NCBI RefSeq assembly: GCF_018616375.1 | Contig: NZ_JAEQBB010000005.1 | Span: 172,628 to 236,627, forward strand | DNA: 64,000 nt | Direction of reading: 5' to 3' | Source of the DNA: Exiguobacterium sp. J17977 | Lineage (GTDB): Bacteria; Bacillota; Bacilli; Exiguobacteriales; Exiguobacteriaceae | Part shown: in pieces, positions 1-8,107 of the stretch | Layout of the letters: the number at the start of each line of letters is the position of its first letter | Position numbering within the stretch: position 1 is the stretch's first letter | Made by a program: the position numbers and the translations under genes | The notes under the pieces: generated by a model | Told to the model about the DNA's origin: nothing | What the model saw: only the letters and a program-made list of their open reading frames with translations | Databases searched by the model: none

Positions 1-355
1 CTTTATTCGGGAAATCTCGCGTCGACCAATCCGAGTAGCCAAAGGATGTAACGACGGCCCCAAGATGTGACGGTCCGTCCGGGATATACTCGACGGACGT
101 CTTGAGCCAATGATCGTCGTTGATGTACAACAGGATGCCGGCCTGATCGTATGTATGGCTCGGCTCCATCTGAATCGTCGCCCGACACGTGAAGCGTTCG
201 ACCGAAACGTCCGTCACGAAAGCGTGCGCTGTCATCCGGTTGAAGCCGTAATGGGTGTTCCGCCAGAAGTCGGTGTCTGGTGCCGTCTGAAATGTCAGGC
301 GTTCACTTGCATTTACTTTGTCTGGTTCATTGATCCACTTGTATGGCTGCCACAT
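1..355 (-). CDS. DUF1349 family protein, C-terminus cut by window edge
   Basis: The frame reads from an ATG preceded by GGAGG and runs off the left edge after 118 codons. It begins MWQPYKWINEPDK and contains FWRNTHYGF, QAGILLYINDDHWLKTSVEY and VTSFGYSDWSTRDFP. These are the typical strings of DUF1349 proteins, which have a concanavalin-A-like jelly-roll fold. No enzymatic role is established for the family; a sugar- or ligand-binding role is often assumed. The start overlaps the end of the upstream NUDIX gene by 29 bases, so the two are probably cotranscribed and translationally coupled. The C-terminal part is not visible. Family call from recognisable motifs; function unknown. Confidence 0.75.
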   Translation of the reverse strand, partial: MWQPYKWINEPDKVNASERLTFQTAPDTDFWRNTHYGFNRMTAHAFVTDVSVERFTCRATIQMEPSHTYDQAGILLYINDDHWLKTSVEYIPDGPSHLGAVVTSFGYSDWSTRDFPNK

Positions 356-869
356 GATTGATTCCTCCCCACTGTCCTCGCATCGCGAACAATAATGGAA
401 TCATCCCCTCGTGATACGGGATGAATTCGCCTGAACGGATCATGTCGAGAATCGTCGCCTCATCCGCCCACTTTACGGCCTGCACTTCTGATTCCTGTAA
501 CGTCAACTCGTCGAGGTCGATTTCGGCCTCGACAAGATAGATGTCGTCGAATCCTTCGTCAAAATTGACCGTCAAATGCGGTCGTGTGTGGGCTAAGTCG
601 AGCTTCAGCCCGATCTCTTCTTCGAGCTCGCGCATCGCCGCCTGTTGGCTCGTATCACCGACCGTTGCGCTGCCGCCGACGGTGATGTCCCACATGTTCG
701 CCCAACCGTCCTTGAACGGTTGGCGTTGCTGAATCAACATCTGTCCGTCCTTGTTAAAAATGCAGACGTGGATGACGAGATGATAATCCCCGTTCTCGAG
801 ACGGTTGCCCCGCTGCCACGTCCGCCCTGTCTTCTTGCGGTCCACATCATACACATCCCAAAATTCCAT
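327..869 (-). CDS. NUDIX hydrolase
   Basis: A 180-residue protein with a NUDIX box: GG followed by a helix carrying REL-EEEIGL, in GGSATVGDTSQQAAMRELEE. NUDIX enzymes hydrolyse nucleoside-diphosphate-linked compounds. The N-terminal segment, EFWDVYDVDRKKTGRTWQRG, resembles the isopentenyl-diphosphate-isomerase-like NUDIX subfamily of Firmicutes. The frame is open to 926, but the ATG at 869 has a GGGGATGG Shine-Dalgarno sequence and starts at the usual place for the family, so I chose it. It lies between a LURP-one protein (14 bases upstream) and a DUF1349 protein (overlapping downstream), in a leftward cluster. Substrate unknown. Confidence 0.85.
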   Translation of the reverse strand: MEFWDVYDVDRKKTGRTWQRGNRLENGDYHLVIHVCIFNKDGQMLIQQRQPFKDGWANMWDITVGGSATVGDTSQQAAMRELEEEIGLKLDLAHTRPHLTVNFDEGFDDIYLVEAEIDLDELTLQESEVQAVKWADEATILDMIRSGEFIPYHEGMIPLLFAMRGQWGGINHVAAIQVDQ

Positions 870-882
870 CGTTCCATCCCCT

Positions 883-1377
883 TCATGTCGCCGCGCTAGC
901 ACCTGCGGCCTGGTCTGCCTTCGCACAATCGATGGCGACGACGATCGAGATGAGCATGTGCTCCATCGTCTCGTCCATCACTTGAATCTCGTAACTGTCA
1001 CCCCATGACAACCATTTCTTCTGGACGCTGCCGATAACTTGCCCGTTCTGCATCACTTGGAAGTCCATGTCCCACCAGTTGCCTTGCACATCGATGCCGG
1101 CCGCATCAATCGTATAACGCGGTTTGAATAACGTAAACTCTTTCGAAATCGTGACCGTCTCCTGCCCTTCGACGTCGACATAGAACTTCGGCAAGAAACT
1201 GAACGTCTTTTTCGTGATTGTCGTAATCTCGTGGCCGTCTTTGTCTGAGATTGTGAACGATTTCGGCAGCTTCATGAAGCTCCCTTCGACGAAGTAACGA
1301 TCGTTTTCCTCTGCATCTTTGATAGTGAAGCGTCCGCGCAGGCTAAATACCTTCTGTTTCATGTAGAGCGTGTTCAT
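883..1377 (-). CDS. LURP-one-related (YxjI-like) family protein
   Basis: A 164-residue protein starting MNTLYMKQKVFSLRGRF and continuing through FFVEGSF-type and VQKKWLSWGDSYEI motifs. These are characteristic of the LURP-one-related / YxjI family, which has a tubby-like beta-barrel fold. The family may bind phospholipid or act as a scaffold; the bacterial function is unknown. Of two close in-frame ATGs, the one at 1377 lies six bases after GGAGGG and matches the usual family start, so the longer form (1383) is rejected. It is the first gene of a leftward cluster with the NUDIX and DUF1349 genes. Confidence 0.8.
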   Translation of the reverse strand: MNTLYMKQKVFSLRGRFTIKDAEENDRYFVEGSFMKLPKSFTISDKDGHEITTITKKTFSFLPKFYVDVEGQETVTISKEFTLFKPRYTIDAAGIDVQGNWWDMDFQVMQNGQVIGSVQKKWLSWGDSYEIQVMDETMEHMLISIVVAIDCAKADQAAGASAAT

Positions 1378-1433
1378 CGTCATCCCTCCGATTGAGTGTG
1401 ATACCTTATATACGGAACAATACCCAAATCGAT

Positions 1434-2108
1434 TCAGTTTCCTTCAACGCTGATATGACTCTTCGAGAGGATGTCTGGAAGATCCGCCAATCGATTGATG
1501 ACATGGTCCGCCTGGCGCAACTCGTCTTCTTGAGAAAAATCGAATCGACACCCGACGGCAGTCAGAGCGTTCGTTTGCGCCGCTACAATATCTGAAAGTC
1601 GATCACCGACGACGAATCCGTCTTGAATGTTATGAGTTGTCAGGATGTGAGCCACCAAATCACTTTTATTCAACGTTTCGATGTGCTCGATGCTGTATGT
1701 TGCTGTAATCCAGTCGTGCAAGCCATAGTGCGACACAATCGCCTCCAAATAGGGGATTAAACCGTTGCTCGCGATATACAGGGTACAATTCATCGCCGTC
1801 AGTTTCTCAAACAACGCAACCACCCCTGGGTAGAGTGCCCCGTTGCCAATTCGAATATTTTCGATTAAGCGGTTCAAGAAATAATGGTCTGCTGCGTCTC
1901 GAACAGACACCGAATACTCGGGGAGCAATGTCTCCCACACGACAGGCAAGGGAACTCCCATAATCTCACGATATTGTTCAATCGGTGTATCACCTTCCCA
2001 TCCCTCATTCTTGCGTAAAAAGTGAAACGTTTCGTCAAGCGCCTTTTCTAAGATGGTCTCTGTCCGAAACAAGGTGCCGTCCATATCAAAAATAATGGAA
2101 GTGTTCAT
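1434..2108 (-). CDS. HAD-superfamily hydrolase (phosphatase-like)
   Basis: A 224-residue HAD hydrolase. Motif I is IIFDMDGTLF at residues 5-14, with the nucleophile Asp in the usual DxD position. Motif II is YIASNG, and motif IV is VVGDRLSDI with the metal-binding acidic residues. A helical cap lies between motifs I and II, as in phosphoglycolate-phosphatase and beta-phosphoglucomutase-like members. It probably dephosphorylates a small metabolite; the substrate cannot be told from sequence. The ATG at 2108 follows AGGGGA. It lies about 57 bases upstream of the LURP-one gene and may be cotranscribed with it. Confidence 0.85.
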   Translation of the reverse strand: MNTSIIFDMDGTLFRTETILEKALDETFHFLRKNEGWEGDTPIEQYREIMGVPLPVVWETLLPEYSVSVRDAADHYFLNRLIENIRIGNGALYPGVVALFEKLTAMNCTLYIASNGLIPYLEAIVSHYGLHDWITATYSIEHIETLNKSDLVAHILTTHNIQDGFVVGDRLSDIVAAQTNALTAVGCRFDFSQEDELRQADHVINRLADLPDILSKSHISVEGN

Positions 2109-2227
2109 ACATGTTCCCCTTACAATGAAATGACATTTAATGGTTTATTTATCATACAACTTTTTGTTCAAGATGCACTACAATCAGTCACCATTCATCT
2201 GACATTACTCATTAAGGAGGAGCGTAC

Positions 2228-2671
2228 TTGCTAAATCATATTTCAATCGAACTTGATGTACATTCGTTAATATACTCGAATCAAATCGTTGGCAATATTG
2301 CCGTCGTCATCGATTTCCATGATTATTTCCCGGGACAAGGTTGGTCGGATTTCGTCGCCATCGTCTTGAACTGGTGGGCCGACAATGCCCGTGCCCTCGT
2401 ATTCGCCCCGTTGCGAGAGACATACTCGTTTCAGTTCATGGACGGTCCGATTCGGATAGCGGCTAAAAAAATGACCGCCACAGACGTTGAGCTCACATTT
2501 GTAGAAGAGGGTCATCCTAAGACGCTTATGGGGACTGTATCGCTTGAGGGATTGAAAGATGCACTCATCAAAGCCAGTCATCAGTTACTCAATGCTGTGG
2601 ATCGGAACGGATGGAAAAACGAGGAAATCGAACAACTCCGTTATGCCGTCAAAATGCTTCGGACATACTAA
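2228..2671 (+). CDS. Hypothetical protein, 147 aa
   Basis: I do not recognise this protein. It starts at TTG, seven bases after AAGGAGG, which is a strong site and supports the non-ATG start. The product is acidic and soluble, with no membrane segment. It has a beta-rich N-terminal half (LNHISIELDVHSLIY, YSFQFMDGPIRI) and a helical C-terminus (GWKNEEIEQLRYAVKMLR). It stands alone on the plus strand, divergent from the HAD hydrolase and convergent with the FusB-like gene. It could be an immunity- or antitoxin-like small protein, but nothing in the sequence establishes that. Confidence 0.7.
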   Translation: MLNHISIELDVHSLIYSNQIVGNIAVVIDFHDYFPGQGWSDFVAIVLNWWADNARALVFAPLRETYSFQFMDGPIRIAAKKMTATDVELTFVEEGHPKTLMGTVSLEGLKDALIKASHQLLNAVDRNGWKNEEIEQLRYAVKMLRTY

Positions 2672-2746
2672 AGCGCCATCTCGTTTCACATCCGAAGTGA
2701 ATATAAATCAACTCAGTATCGCTGTATATCTTTCATGTTTTAAAAC

Positions 2747-2775
2747 CAAAAAAGAATCGACGCCTGGTCGATTCT
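2747..2775 (-). terminator. Rho-independent terminator of fusB-like gene
   Basis: AGAATCGAC and GTCGATTCT form a perfect 9-bp stem around GCCTG. A T-run follows on the minus strand, just beyond the stop codon of the EF-G-binding protein gene. Confidence 0.85.
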
Positions 2776-2779
2776 CTGT

Positions 2780-3430
2780 TCACTCTTTCAACGCCGTTTC
2801 GACGAACGTCATCAATGCGTCCAAATTGGTCATGTGTTCGTTGCACGAGGCACTGTCTGTGCATACATACGTCCCAATCGCTTTATAATAGTCAGGATTT
2901 TTCGCTTGTTTCGTCTTGGTGATGGTCACACAATACGACACTTGTGCAAACTGGTTACAGAAGGCGCAAATATTTTTCTTCGCGTTTGAGCTTGCCTTAC
3001 ACTCAATTCCAATGAGCTGATGATCCTTCTCGCAAACGATATATTTCCGATTGGAGCGCAGGTCGTTCCAGCTCATATAGGACATCCGATTCACATTGAG
3101 ATTATCTCGGTCTGGAAGTCTCAGTTTTTTCTGTTTGGGAAACATTTTTTTCACGTGTTGTTCCGTAACTTGAGGGAATGACCGGACATGAGGTCTTAGG
3201 CCGTCTATAAAAGCGTCATACGATTCATCTGTTTTTAAAGTTGATACGTCCATCATCGCGAGTTGAGCTGCCGTCGCCTCAGGAAACAGATATGCGATTT
3301 TAGCATTGGCCAAATCGATGACGGCTTGCAGCACGGAAGCCGGCAAGCTTTTCTTTCGGCTGTCTCGAATGATTTCCACTTGTTCTTGAATGAAGTTGAA
3401 TTGATGGTTTTCAATAAATCGCTCTAGCAT
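2780..3430 (-). CDS. FusB/FusC-family elongation factor G-binding protein
   Basis: A 216-residue protein with the two-part layout of FusB-type proteins. The N-terminal part is a helical bundle (residues 1-100). The C-terminal domain (about 110-216) carries a four-cysteine treble-clef zinc finger, with Cys155 and Cys158 (ICAFCNQ) and Cys190 and Cys196 (YVCTDSASCN). The string SWNDLRSNRKYIV is also typical. Characterised FusB/FusC proteins bind EF-G on stalled ribosomes and release it, giving fusidic acid resistance. Chromosomal homologues are common in Bacilli and probably help ribosome recycling. Whether this one confers resistance cannot be read from sequence. Single gene with its own terminator. 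Confidence 0.88.
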   Translation of the reverse strand: MLERFIENHQFNFIQEQVEIIRDSRKKSLPASVLQAVIDLANAKIAYLFPEATAAQLAMMDVSTLKTDESYDAFIDGLRPHVRSFPQVTEQHVKKMFPKQKKLRLPDRDNLNVNRMSYMSWNDLRSNRKYIVCEKDHQLIGIECKASSNAKKNICAFCNQFAQVSYCVTITKTKQAKNPDYYKAIGTYVCTDSASCNEHMTNLDALMTFVETALKE

Positions 3431-3526
3431 GCTCAGTCATCCTTTCTCAATCCTGACTTCTTTCAGTGTAAAGGATTTTACAAGACAAGATTGCACCGAC
3501 TTCAAGTTAGAACTGTTTTATACAAA

Positions 3527-3559
3527 AACGGCACAATCGCAACTATGCGACGTGCCGTT
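3527..3559 (-). terminator. Strong nested terminator hairpin
   Basis: AACGGCAC pairs with GTGCCGTT. A second stem (TCGCA/TGCGA) is nested inside, and T-rich sequence follows on the minus strand. It lies three bases after the stop of the CD3324-like gene. Confidence 0.85.
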
Positions 3560-3561
3560 GA

Positions 3562-3828
3562 TTAATTTGAAGAGTAAACGATTTTTCGAATGGTCGTGAC
3601 AGCCAAATGATAGTCAGCCGCCAACTCTTCGACCCGAGTCCCCTTCGCAAAGGATGTTCGAATCGCTTCATTCCGCTGCTCAAGCAACTGTTTGCCACCA
3701 CTCACCGTTCCCCAGCGCTTCTTGTCTTGAACGGTCCGCGGGACGTAAAGCGTCTCCCCTTGGACGTATCGTTGAACTTCTTGAAGCAACTCCTCTGGAA
3801 GGACATGTTGCGCATTTACGTACTTCAT
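3562..3828 (-). CDS. CD3324-family small HTH protein
   Basis: An 88-residue protein, MKYVNAQHVLPEELL..., with LYVPR and KKRWGTVSGG motifs. A helix-turn-helix-like C-terminus follows (GTRVEELAADYHLAVTTIRKIV). This matches the small CD3324-type family of Firmicutes, probably DNA-binding regulators. The frame is open to 3876, but the ATG at 3828 follows AAGGAGCG at good spacing and gives the usual family N-terminus. Target genes unknown. It stands alone with a strong terminator. The 273 bases upstream, to the glycosidase stop, hold no gene I can support. Confidence 0.75.
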   Translation of the reverse strand: MKYVNAQHVLPEELLQEVQRYVQGETLYVPRTVQDKKRWGTVSGGKQLLEQRNEAIRTSFAKGTRVEELAADYHLAVTTIRKIVYSSN

Positions 3829-4102
3829 ATCTGCTCGCTCCTTATTCAAAATCCGACAATAAGGAAGCAAAGCCATTGTTGTAAAAGATTACCTAGCGAT
3901 CAAATGAAACGTTCTGCCCCATGCAAATGATCGCCCTTGTGACAACTGGCTTTGCATGAGTGATTGAAGACTTAGAAAATCTCAAACGATTTTCCACGTA
4001 TATGCGCCCCCTTTCCAATCACAAGATGTTGACCTCATTATACAAAATATCTCGTGATGTTTAAAAGGCAGGCGAACATATACGATGAAGAGCTCTTGTT
4101 GA

Positions 4103-6877
4103 TCATCCGTTTTTCATGCTGAACGAGTCGACGAGCGTGAACGTGATGTCTTTCACGTCGAGACCGCCGAGCGCGAAGTAGAGTTGCAAGTAGTTGTGTT
4201 GGTTCAAGAAGAACACTTGCTTCGTCTGCGTCACCCATTCTCCGTCCGTCCCGTTGAACGTGAACGTCGGGCCTGGGATGTTGTTGGCGAACAACGTGAC
4301 CGGCATCTGGGCGAGTTCGCCCGCGTCCGACTTCGCCGTGATTGTCACGTCGTATGTGCCCGTCTCATCGACCGAGACGGCAAAGACGTGGGTGTTCCCC
4401 GTCGATGTGTCGGCGTCACTCAGACTGACGCTTTCCCCGTTTTCGAGGTGGCGATACGTCACATCGAAATCGATGGCTTGTCCGGCCTCTTCGTCGAGCC
4501 CGACCACCTCGACCGTGCCGTCATGAATGCCGAGCTCGCGCTCCATCGCCGGAGACTGCAAGACGAAACGACAGATGTTCGCCGCACTCCGGAGCAGTTC
4601 ACCGCGCGTCAATGTCCCAGCAGCGAGCGCCGCGCCCGTATTGTCATCGAACGAGTTCGTGTCCGGACGGTCGACGACCATATACAAGTCGTTTTGCGAC
4701 TGGACCATCGCCGCCGTGTTCTGACGGTTCGCCGGCTCGTCTTCATGGTGATTCACTTTCGCCCACCAGTCGGTCATGACGATACCCTCAAAGCCCCACT
4801 CGTCCCGGAGGATACGTGTGTTCTGGTCATACAATCCGGCCGTCCAGACGCCGTTGACGGCGCCATACGTCGTCATGATCGATGTCGCCTTGCCTTCTTT
4901 GACGGCCATCTCGAACCCTTTCAAGTAAATCTCACGTAGCGCCCGCTCCGAGACGATGGAGTCGATATCGTGACGGTGCGCCTCTTGGTTGTTGGCGCTG
5001 AAGTGCTTGAGCGTTCCTGTCACACCGACGCGATGCATCCCATTCAATTGGGCGATCGCCATCTTGCCGGTCACGTGCGGGTCTTCCGAGAAGTACTCGA
5101 AGTTCCGGCCGTTCAGCGGGTTGCGGTGAATGTTCATCCCAGGTCCGAGGAGCGTATCGACGCGATTTTTTCGCATCTCGAGTCCGGTCATCTCGAACAG
5201 GTCTTCCACTAACTGGACGTTGAACGTCGAAGCGAGGAGCGTCCCGTTCGGAAGGGCGAACGCCTTCGTCCCGATGTCCATCCGGATGCCGGACGGACCG
5301 TCCGCGCAACATGCCGCTGGAATGCCGAGTTCGTTCAAGCGGTCCGATACCCCACCGAACGCAGCTGCCGTCCCCGGCGTCACCCGTGGCGAGTTCATCC
5401 CTTGTCCACGCACGATGCAGGCGAGATCCTCGTCCGACAATTGATCGAGGAACGCATCGAGCTCGACCTTGCCCGCGTAGACGTCCTTCAGTGTGATGCC
5501 GTTGTCACCGGCGTAGTCGCGCGTGACCGGACGTTCGGCGAGGTAGCGCGCCTCGATATCGACTGCGCGGAGGGGTGTCGGCACGTATTCGACCAAATAG
5601 CCGTTCTCGCCGACGACCGGCTTGATGCGATCGAACGGAGTGACCGGGGCCATGTTCTCGCTGAGTGTCTCGACGACTTGTTGGGTATCCACTTCATACG
5701 TGAACACCGGTTGTGCCGAACGGACGTCGGTCCCAAGGTGAAGCGTGTATGTGCCGGCCTCGAGGACGAAGCTTGACACGTGCCCGGTCGCGCCGTGATC
5801 GTCATAGCTCGCGAAGTCCGTGACCGGGACGCTGAGTGTGAGCGTCGTCCGTTCCCCCGGTGCGAGTGTGTCCGTTTTAGCGAAGGCGACGAGCGAACGC
5901 GCTGGGTTGCCGAGCACACCTTGCGGCTTCTCGACGTAAAGTTGGACGACTTCTTTTCCTTCAACGGCGCCTGTGTTTGTCACATCGACGGTCACCGTGA
6001 TTACGCCATCCTGTTCGCTCGCTGTCGCGACGTCGGTCGTGAACGTCGTATACGATAAGCCGAACCCGAACGGATAGAGCACTGAATCCTTAGCGAACGT
6101 CTCGAAATAGCGGTAGCCGACGTAGATGTCTTCTTGGTAGATGCCCTTGTCCGCATGTCCGAAGTTTTTCGTCGATGGGTAGTCCTCAATCGATTTGGCA
6201 ATCGTATCGGTCAGCTTACCAGATGGCGTGACGGCACCCGTCAAGACGTCGACGAGTCCAGTCCCGCCTTCCATACCGCCTTGCCACGTATAAAGAATCG
6301 CGCTCGGCTGGTGCGCCCAGTCCATGTCGATGATATTGCCGACGTTCAAGACGACAGCCGTCTTCGTGAATGTTTTTGATACCTTCTCAATCAATGCCTG
6401 CTCGATGTCCGTCAACAAATAGCTGCCCGGGTCGGCCGTGTTGTCCCGGTCCTCACCGGCCGTGCGTCCGATGAAGATGAGCGCCAAATCAGAAGCCCCG
6501 GCCGCTTCCGCGACGAGCTCGTCCGTCACTTCCATCTCCGGCTGCGACCACGGTTCTCCGGCCCAGCCGACACCTTGGTCGAACGGGTTCGCCTCGACCC
6601 ACGTCTCATACGTCTCAAGAAGCGATGCATTCAATTGAACCCCTTCGGTCGCCTGAAGCGCCTCGAGCGGACTCGTCACATGCGAGACGTTGACCATCCC
6701 GCCTGACCCCGTGCCGCTCTTGTAGTAGTTGAATTGGCTGCGTCCGAACACAGAAACGGTCGTCTCTGCTTGAATCGGAAGCGTCGCGTGCTCGTTCTTC
6801 AAGAGGACGGCCCCTTCTGAGACGGCTGTCCGCGCCAATTGTTTATATGTATCCCAGTTCAATGTGTAAGTCTTCAT
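4103..6877 (-). CDS. Glycoside hydrolase family 3 enzyme with swapped domain order
   Basis: A 924-residue GH3 protein, probably a beta-glucosidase or related beta-glycosidase. The usual order is reversed. The GH3 C-terminal alpha/beta sandwich comes first (about 1-280, with SEGAVLLKNE and YPFGFGLSYTTF). A fibronectin-III-like domain follows (about 285-395), then the TIM-barrel domain (about 470-720), then a beta-rich tail. The catalytic nucleophile is Asp703 in GIVMTDWW. The substrate-binding signatures GPGMNIHRNPLNGRNFEYF and LKHFSANN (about 621-630) are intact. There is no signal peptide, so it should act inside the cell on imported oligosaccharides. Its ATG overlaps the stop of the upstream esterase by four bases, so the two are coupled. 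Substrate not determinable. Confidence 0.9.
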   Translation of the reverse strand: MKTYTLNWDTYKQLARTAVSEGAVLLKNEHATLPIQAETTVSVFGRSQFNYYKSGTGSGGMVNVSHVTSPLEALQATEGVQLNASLLETYETWVEANPFDQGVGWAGEPWSQPEMEVTDELVAEAAGASDLALIFIGRTAGEDRDNTADPGSYLLTDIEQALIEKVSKTFTKTAVVLNVGNIIDMDWAHQPSAILYTWQGGMEGGTGLVDVLTGAVTPSGKLTDTIAKSIEDYPSTKNFGHADKGIYQEDIYVGYRYFETFAKDSVLYPFGFGLSYTTFTTDVATASEQDGVITVTVDVTNTGAVEGKEVVQLYVEKPQGVLGNPARSLVAFAKTDTLAPGERTTLTLSVPVTDFASYDDHGATGHVSSFVLEAGTYTLHLGTDVRSAQPVFTYEVDTQQVVETLSENMAPVTPFDRIKPVVGENGYLVEYVPTPLRAVDIEARYLAERPVTRDYAGDNGITLKDVYAGKVELDAFLDQLSDEDLACIVRGQGMNSPRVTPGTAAAFGGVSDRLNELGIPAACCADGPSGIRMDIGTKAFALPNGTLLASTFNVQLVEDLFEMTGLEMRKNRVDTLLGPGMNIHRNPLNGRNFEYFSEDPHVTGKMAIAQLNGMHRVGVTGTLKHFSANNQEAHRHDIDSIVSERALREIYLKGFEMAVKEGKATSIMTTYGAVNGVWTAGLYDQNTRILRDEWGFEGIVMTDWWAKVNHHEDEPANRQNTAAMVQSQNDLYMVVDRPDTNSFDDNTGAALAAGTLTRGELLRSAANICRFVLQSPAMERELGIHDGTVEVVGLDEEAGQAIDFDVTYRHLENGESVSLSDADTSTGNTHVFAVSVDETGTYDVTITAKSDAGELAQMPVTLFANNIPGPTFTFNGTDGEWVTQTKQVFFLNQHNYLQLYFALGGLDVKDITFTLVDSFSMKNG

Positions 6878-7953
6878 CGTGTCATCTCCTTCATTCCATT
6901 TGCGATTTCAATCATGCAGTCTTCGGCTTGCGGGTAGTCGCCGAGCTTGTCCATAAAGGCGTGGTCCATCCCGCGGTATTGAATCAGTCGTGTCGGTACG
7001 CCGTCGCGTGCGAGTTTACGCGCATACGCCTCGCCTTCGAGACGAAGGTAATCGTATTCGGCCGTGATGATCAAAGCCGGCGGTAAGCCAGTCACATCAT
7101 TCGCGAACAACGGGGAGACGAGCGGGTCGGTCAGTTCGGCCTTGCCCTGTAAGTACACATGGTTGAGCAAACCGTCAGAATCACCGAGCGCCATGACGAC
7201 GCCACGGATCAAGTCGTGGTGGTGCTTGATCTCATAATCGTCGAGTTTCCATTCGTAATCGTCTGTCGGGATTGAGCCTAGATTGACGACCGGATAAATG
7301 AGCGCCTGGAAACGAATCATGTTCGTCTCGTTCGATTGGTCGAGTAAGCAACAAGCGGTCGCCAAGTTGCCACCGGCACTGTCGCCGGCGACGGCGATTC
7401 GTTCGTTCCGTACATTCAGCTCGTCGGCCTGCTCGTATACCCATTCAACCGCTCGGTAGCAGTCGTTCAGTCCGGCCGGAAACGGATGCTCCGGCGCGAG
7501 CCGGTAATCGACCGAGACGACGAGAGCGTTCGCTTTCTCCGCGAGCAGTTTACACGGGTTCTCGACCGTATCGAGCGTCCCTCCAAAGAAACCGCCACCG
7601 TGAAAGAACAGGATGGCCGGTAACGTCTCTTCGGTGCGCGGTCGATAGAGACGCGCCGGGATGTCACCGTCAGCGCTCGGAATCATAACATGATTTGTCG
7701 TGATGTCCGTCGTCGTCATGTCCTGGTTCGGCCAACCCATGCTGGCACGGGCCGATGCCAAGTCGAATGACGTCTCCGGCTCGGATGCGGCATAGCCTTG
7801 GATGACGGCCAGGACGCGCGGGTCCAAATCCCCGCTGACATCCGAGTCGGGAATCGGTTTGATGATTGTCTCGACACGGTCTATTGTGTGGACTTGTCGA
7901 GCTGTCTCGAGTTGTTCTGCCAATACACGATACGTCTCACGTGAATTCAACAT
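6874..7953 (-). CDS. Alpha/beta hydrolase, hormone-sensitive-lipase-like esterase
   Basis: A 359-residue esterase of the GDXG (HSL) family. The oxyanion-hole motif HGGG is at about 118-121, the nucleophile Ser192 is in GDSAGG, and the likely acid Asp301 (AEYDYL) and His331 (MDHAF) complete the triad. The SVDYRLAPEHPFPAGLND stretch is typical. There is no signal peptide. The frame is open to 7989, but the ATG at 7953 follows AAAGGGGA at better spacing. It is the first gene of a two-gene operon with the GH3 enzyme (ATGA overlap), which suggests it removes ester groups, for example acetyl or aromatic acyl, from the imported glycosides the GH3 enzyme cleaves. That role is inference. Confidence 0.88.
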   Translation of the reverse strand: MLNSRETYRVLAEQLETARQVHTIDRVETIIKPIPDSDVSGDLDPRVLAVIQGYAASEPETSFDLASARASMGWPNQDMTTTDITTNHVMIPSADGDIPARLYRPRTEETLPAILFFHGGGFFGGTLDTVENPCKLLAEKANALVVSVDYRLAPEHPFPAGLNDCYRAVEWVYEQADELNVRNERIAVAGDSAGGNLATACCLLDQSNETNMIRFQALIYPVVNLGSIPTDDYEWKLDDYEIKHHHDLIRGVVMALGDSDGLLNHVYLQGKAELTDPLVSPLFANDVTGLPPALIITAEYDYLRLEGEAYARKLARDGVPTRLIQYRGMDHAFMDKLGDYPQAEDCMIEIANGMKEMTR

Positions 7954-8042
7954 GATATGTAGTCCCCTTTCCATAGGCAAAATTGACACGTAGATTCAAT
8001 TCCCTGATTCCTTACTGATTCGTCCTACTCAACAAGAAAAAA

Positions 8043-8071
8043 TTGACAATTATCCAGCTTTTCCATACCAT
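8043..8071 (+). promoter_or_regulatory. Sigma-A-type promoter of the amine oxidase gene
   Basis: TTGACA and TACCAT are separated by 17 bases, about 37 bases upstream of the ATG at 8108. It lies in the divergent region shared with the esterase/GH3 operon. Confidence 0.6.
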
Positions 8072-8107
8072 TCTACTAATGCTCCAGTAGAAAGGATTGA
8101 TGTCCAT

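Noticed and set aside
2324..2337. Second Noc-type site (ATTTCCCGGGACAA)
   Set aside because: Two mismatches in one arm and inside a coding region; not enough to call.
4184..4939. 251-codon plus-strand frame
   Set aside because: Arg/Val-rich antisense shadow of the GH3 gene; such long shadows recur over all GC-richer genes here.
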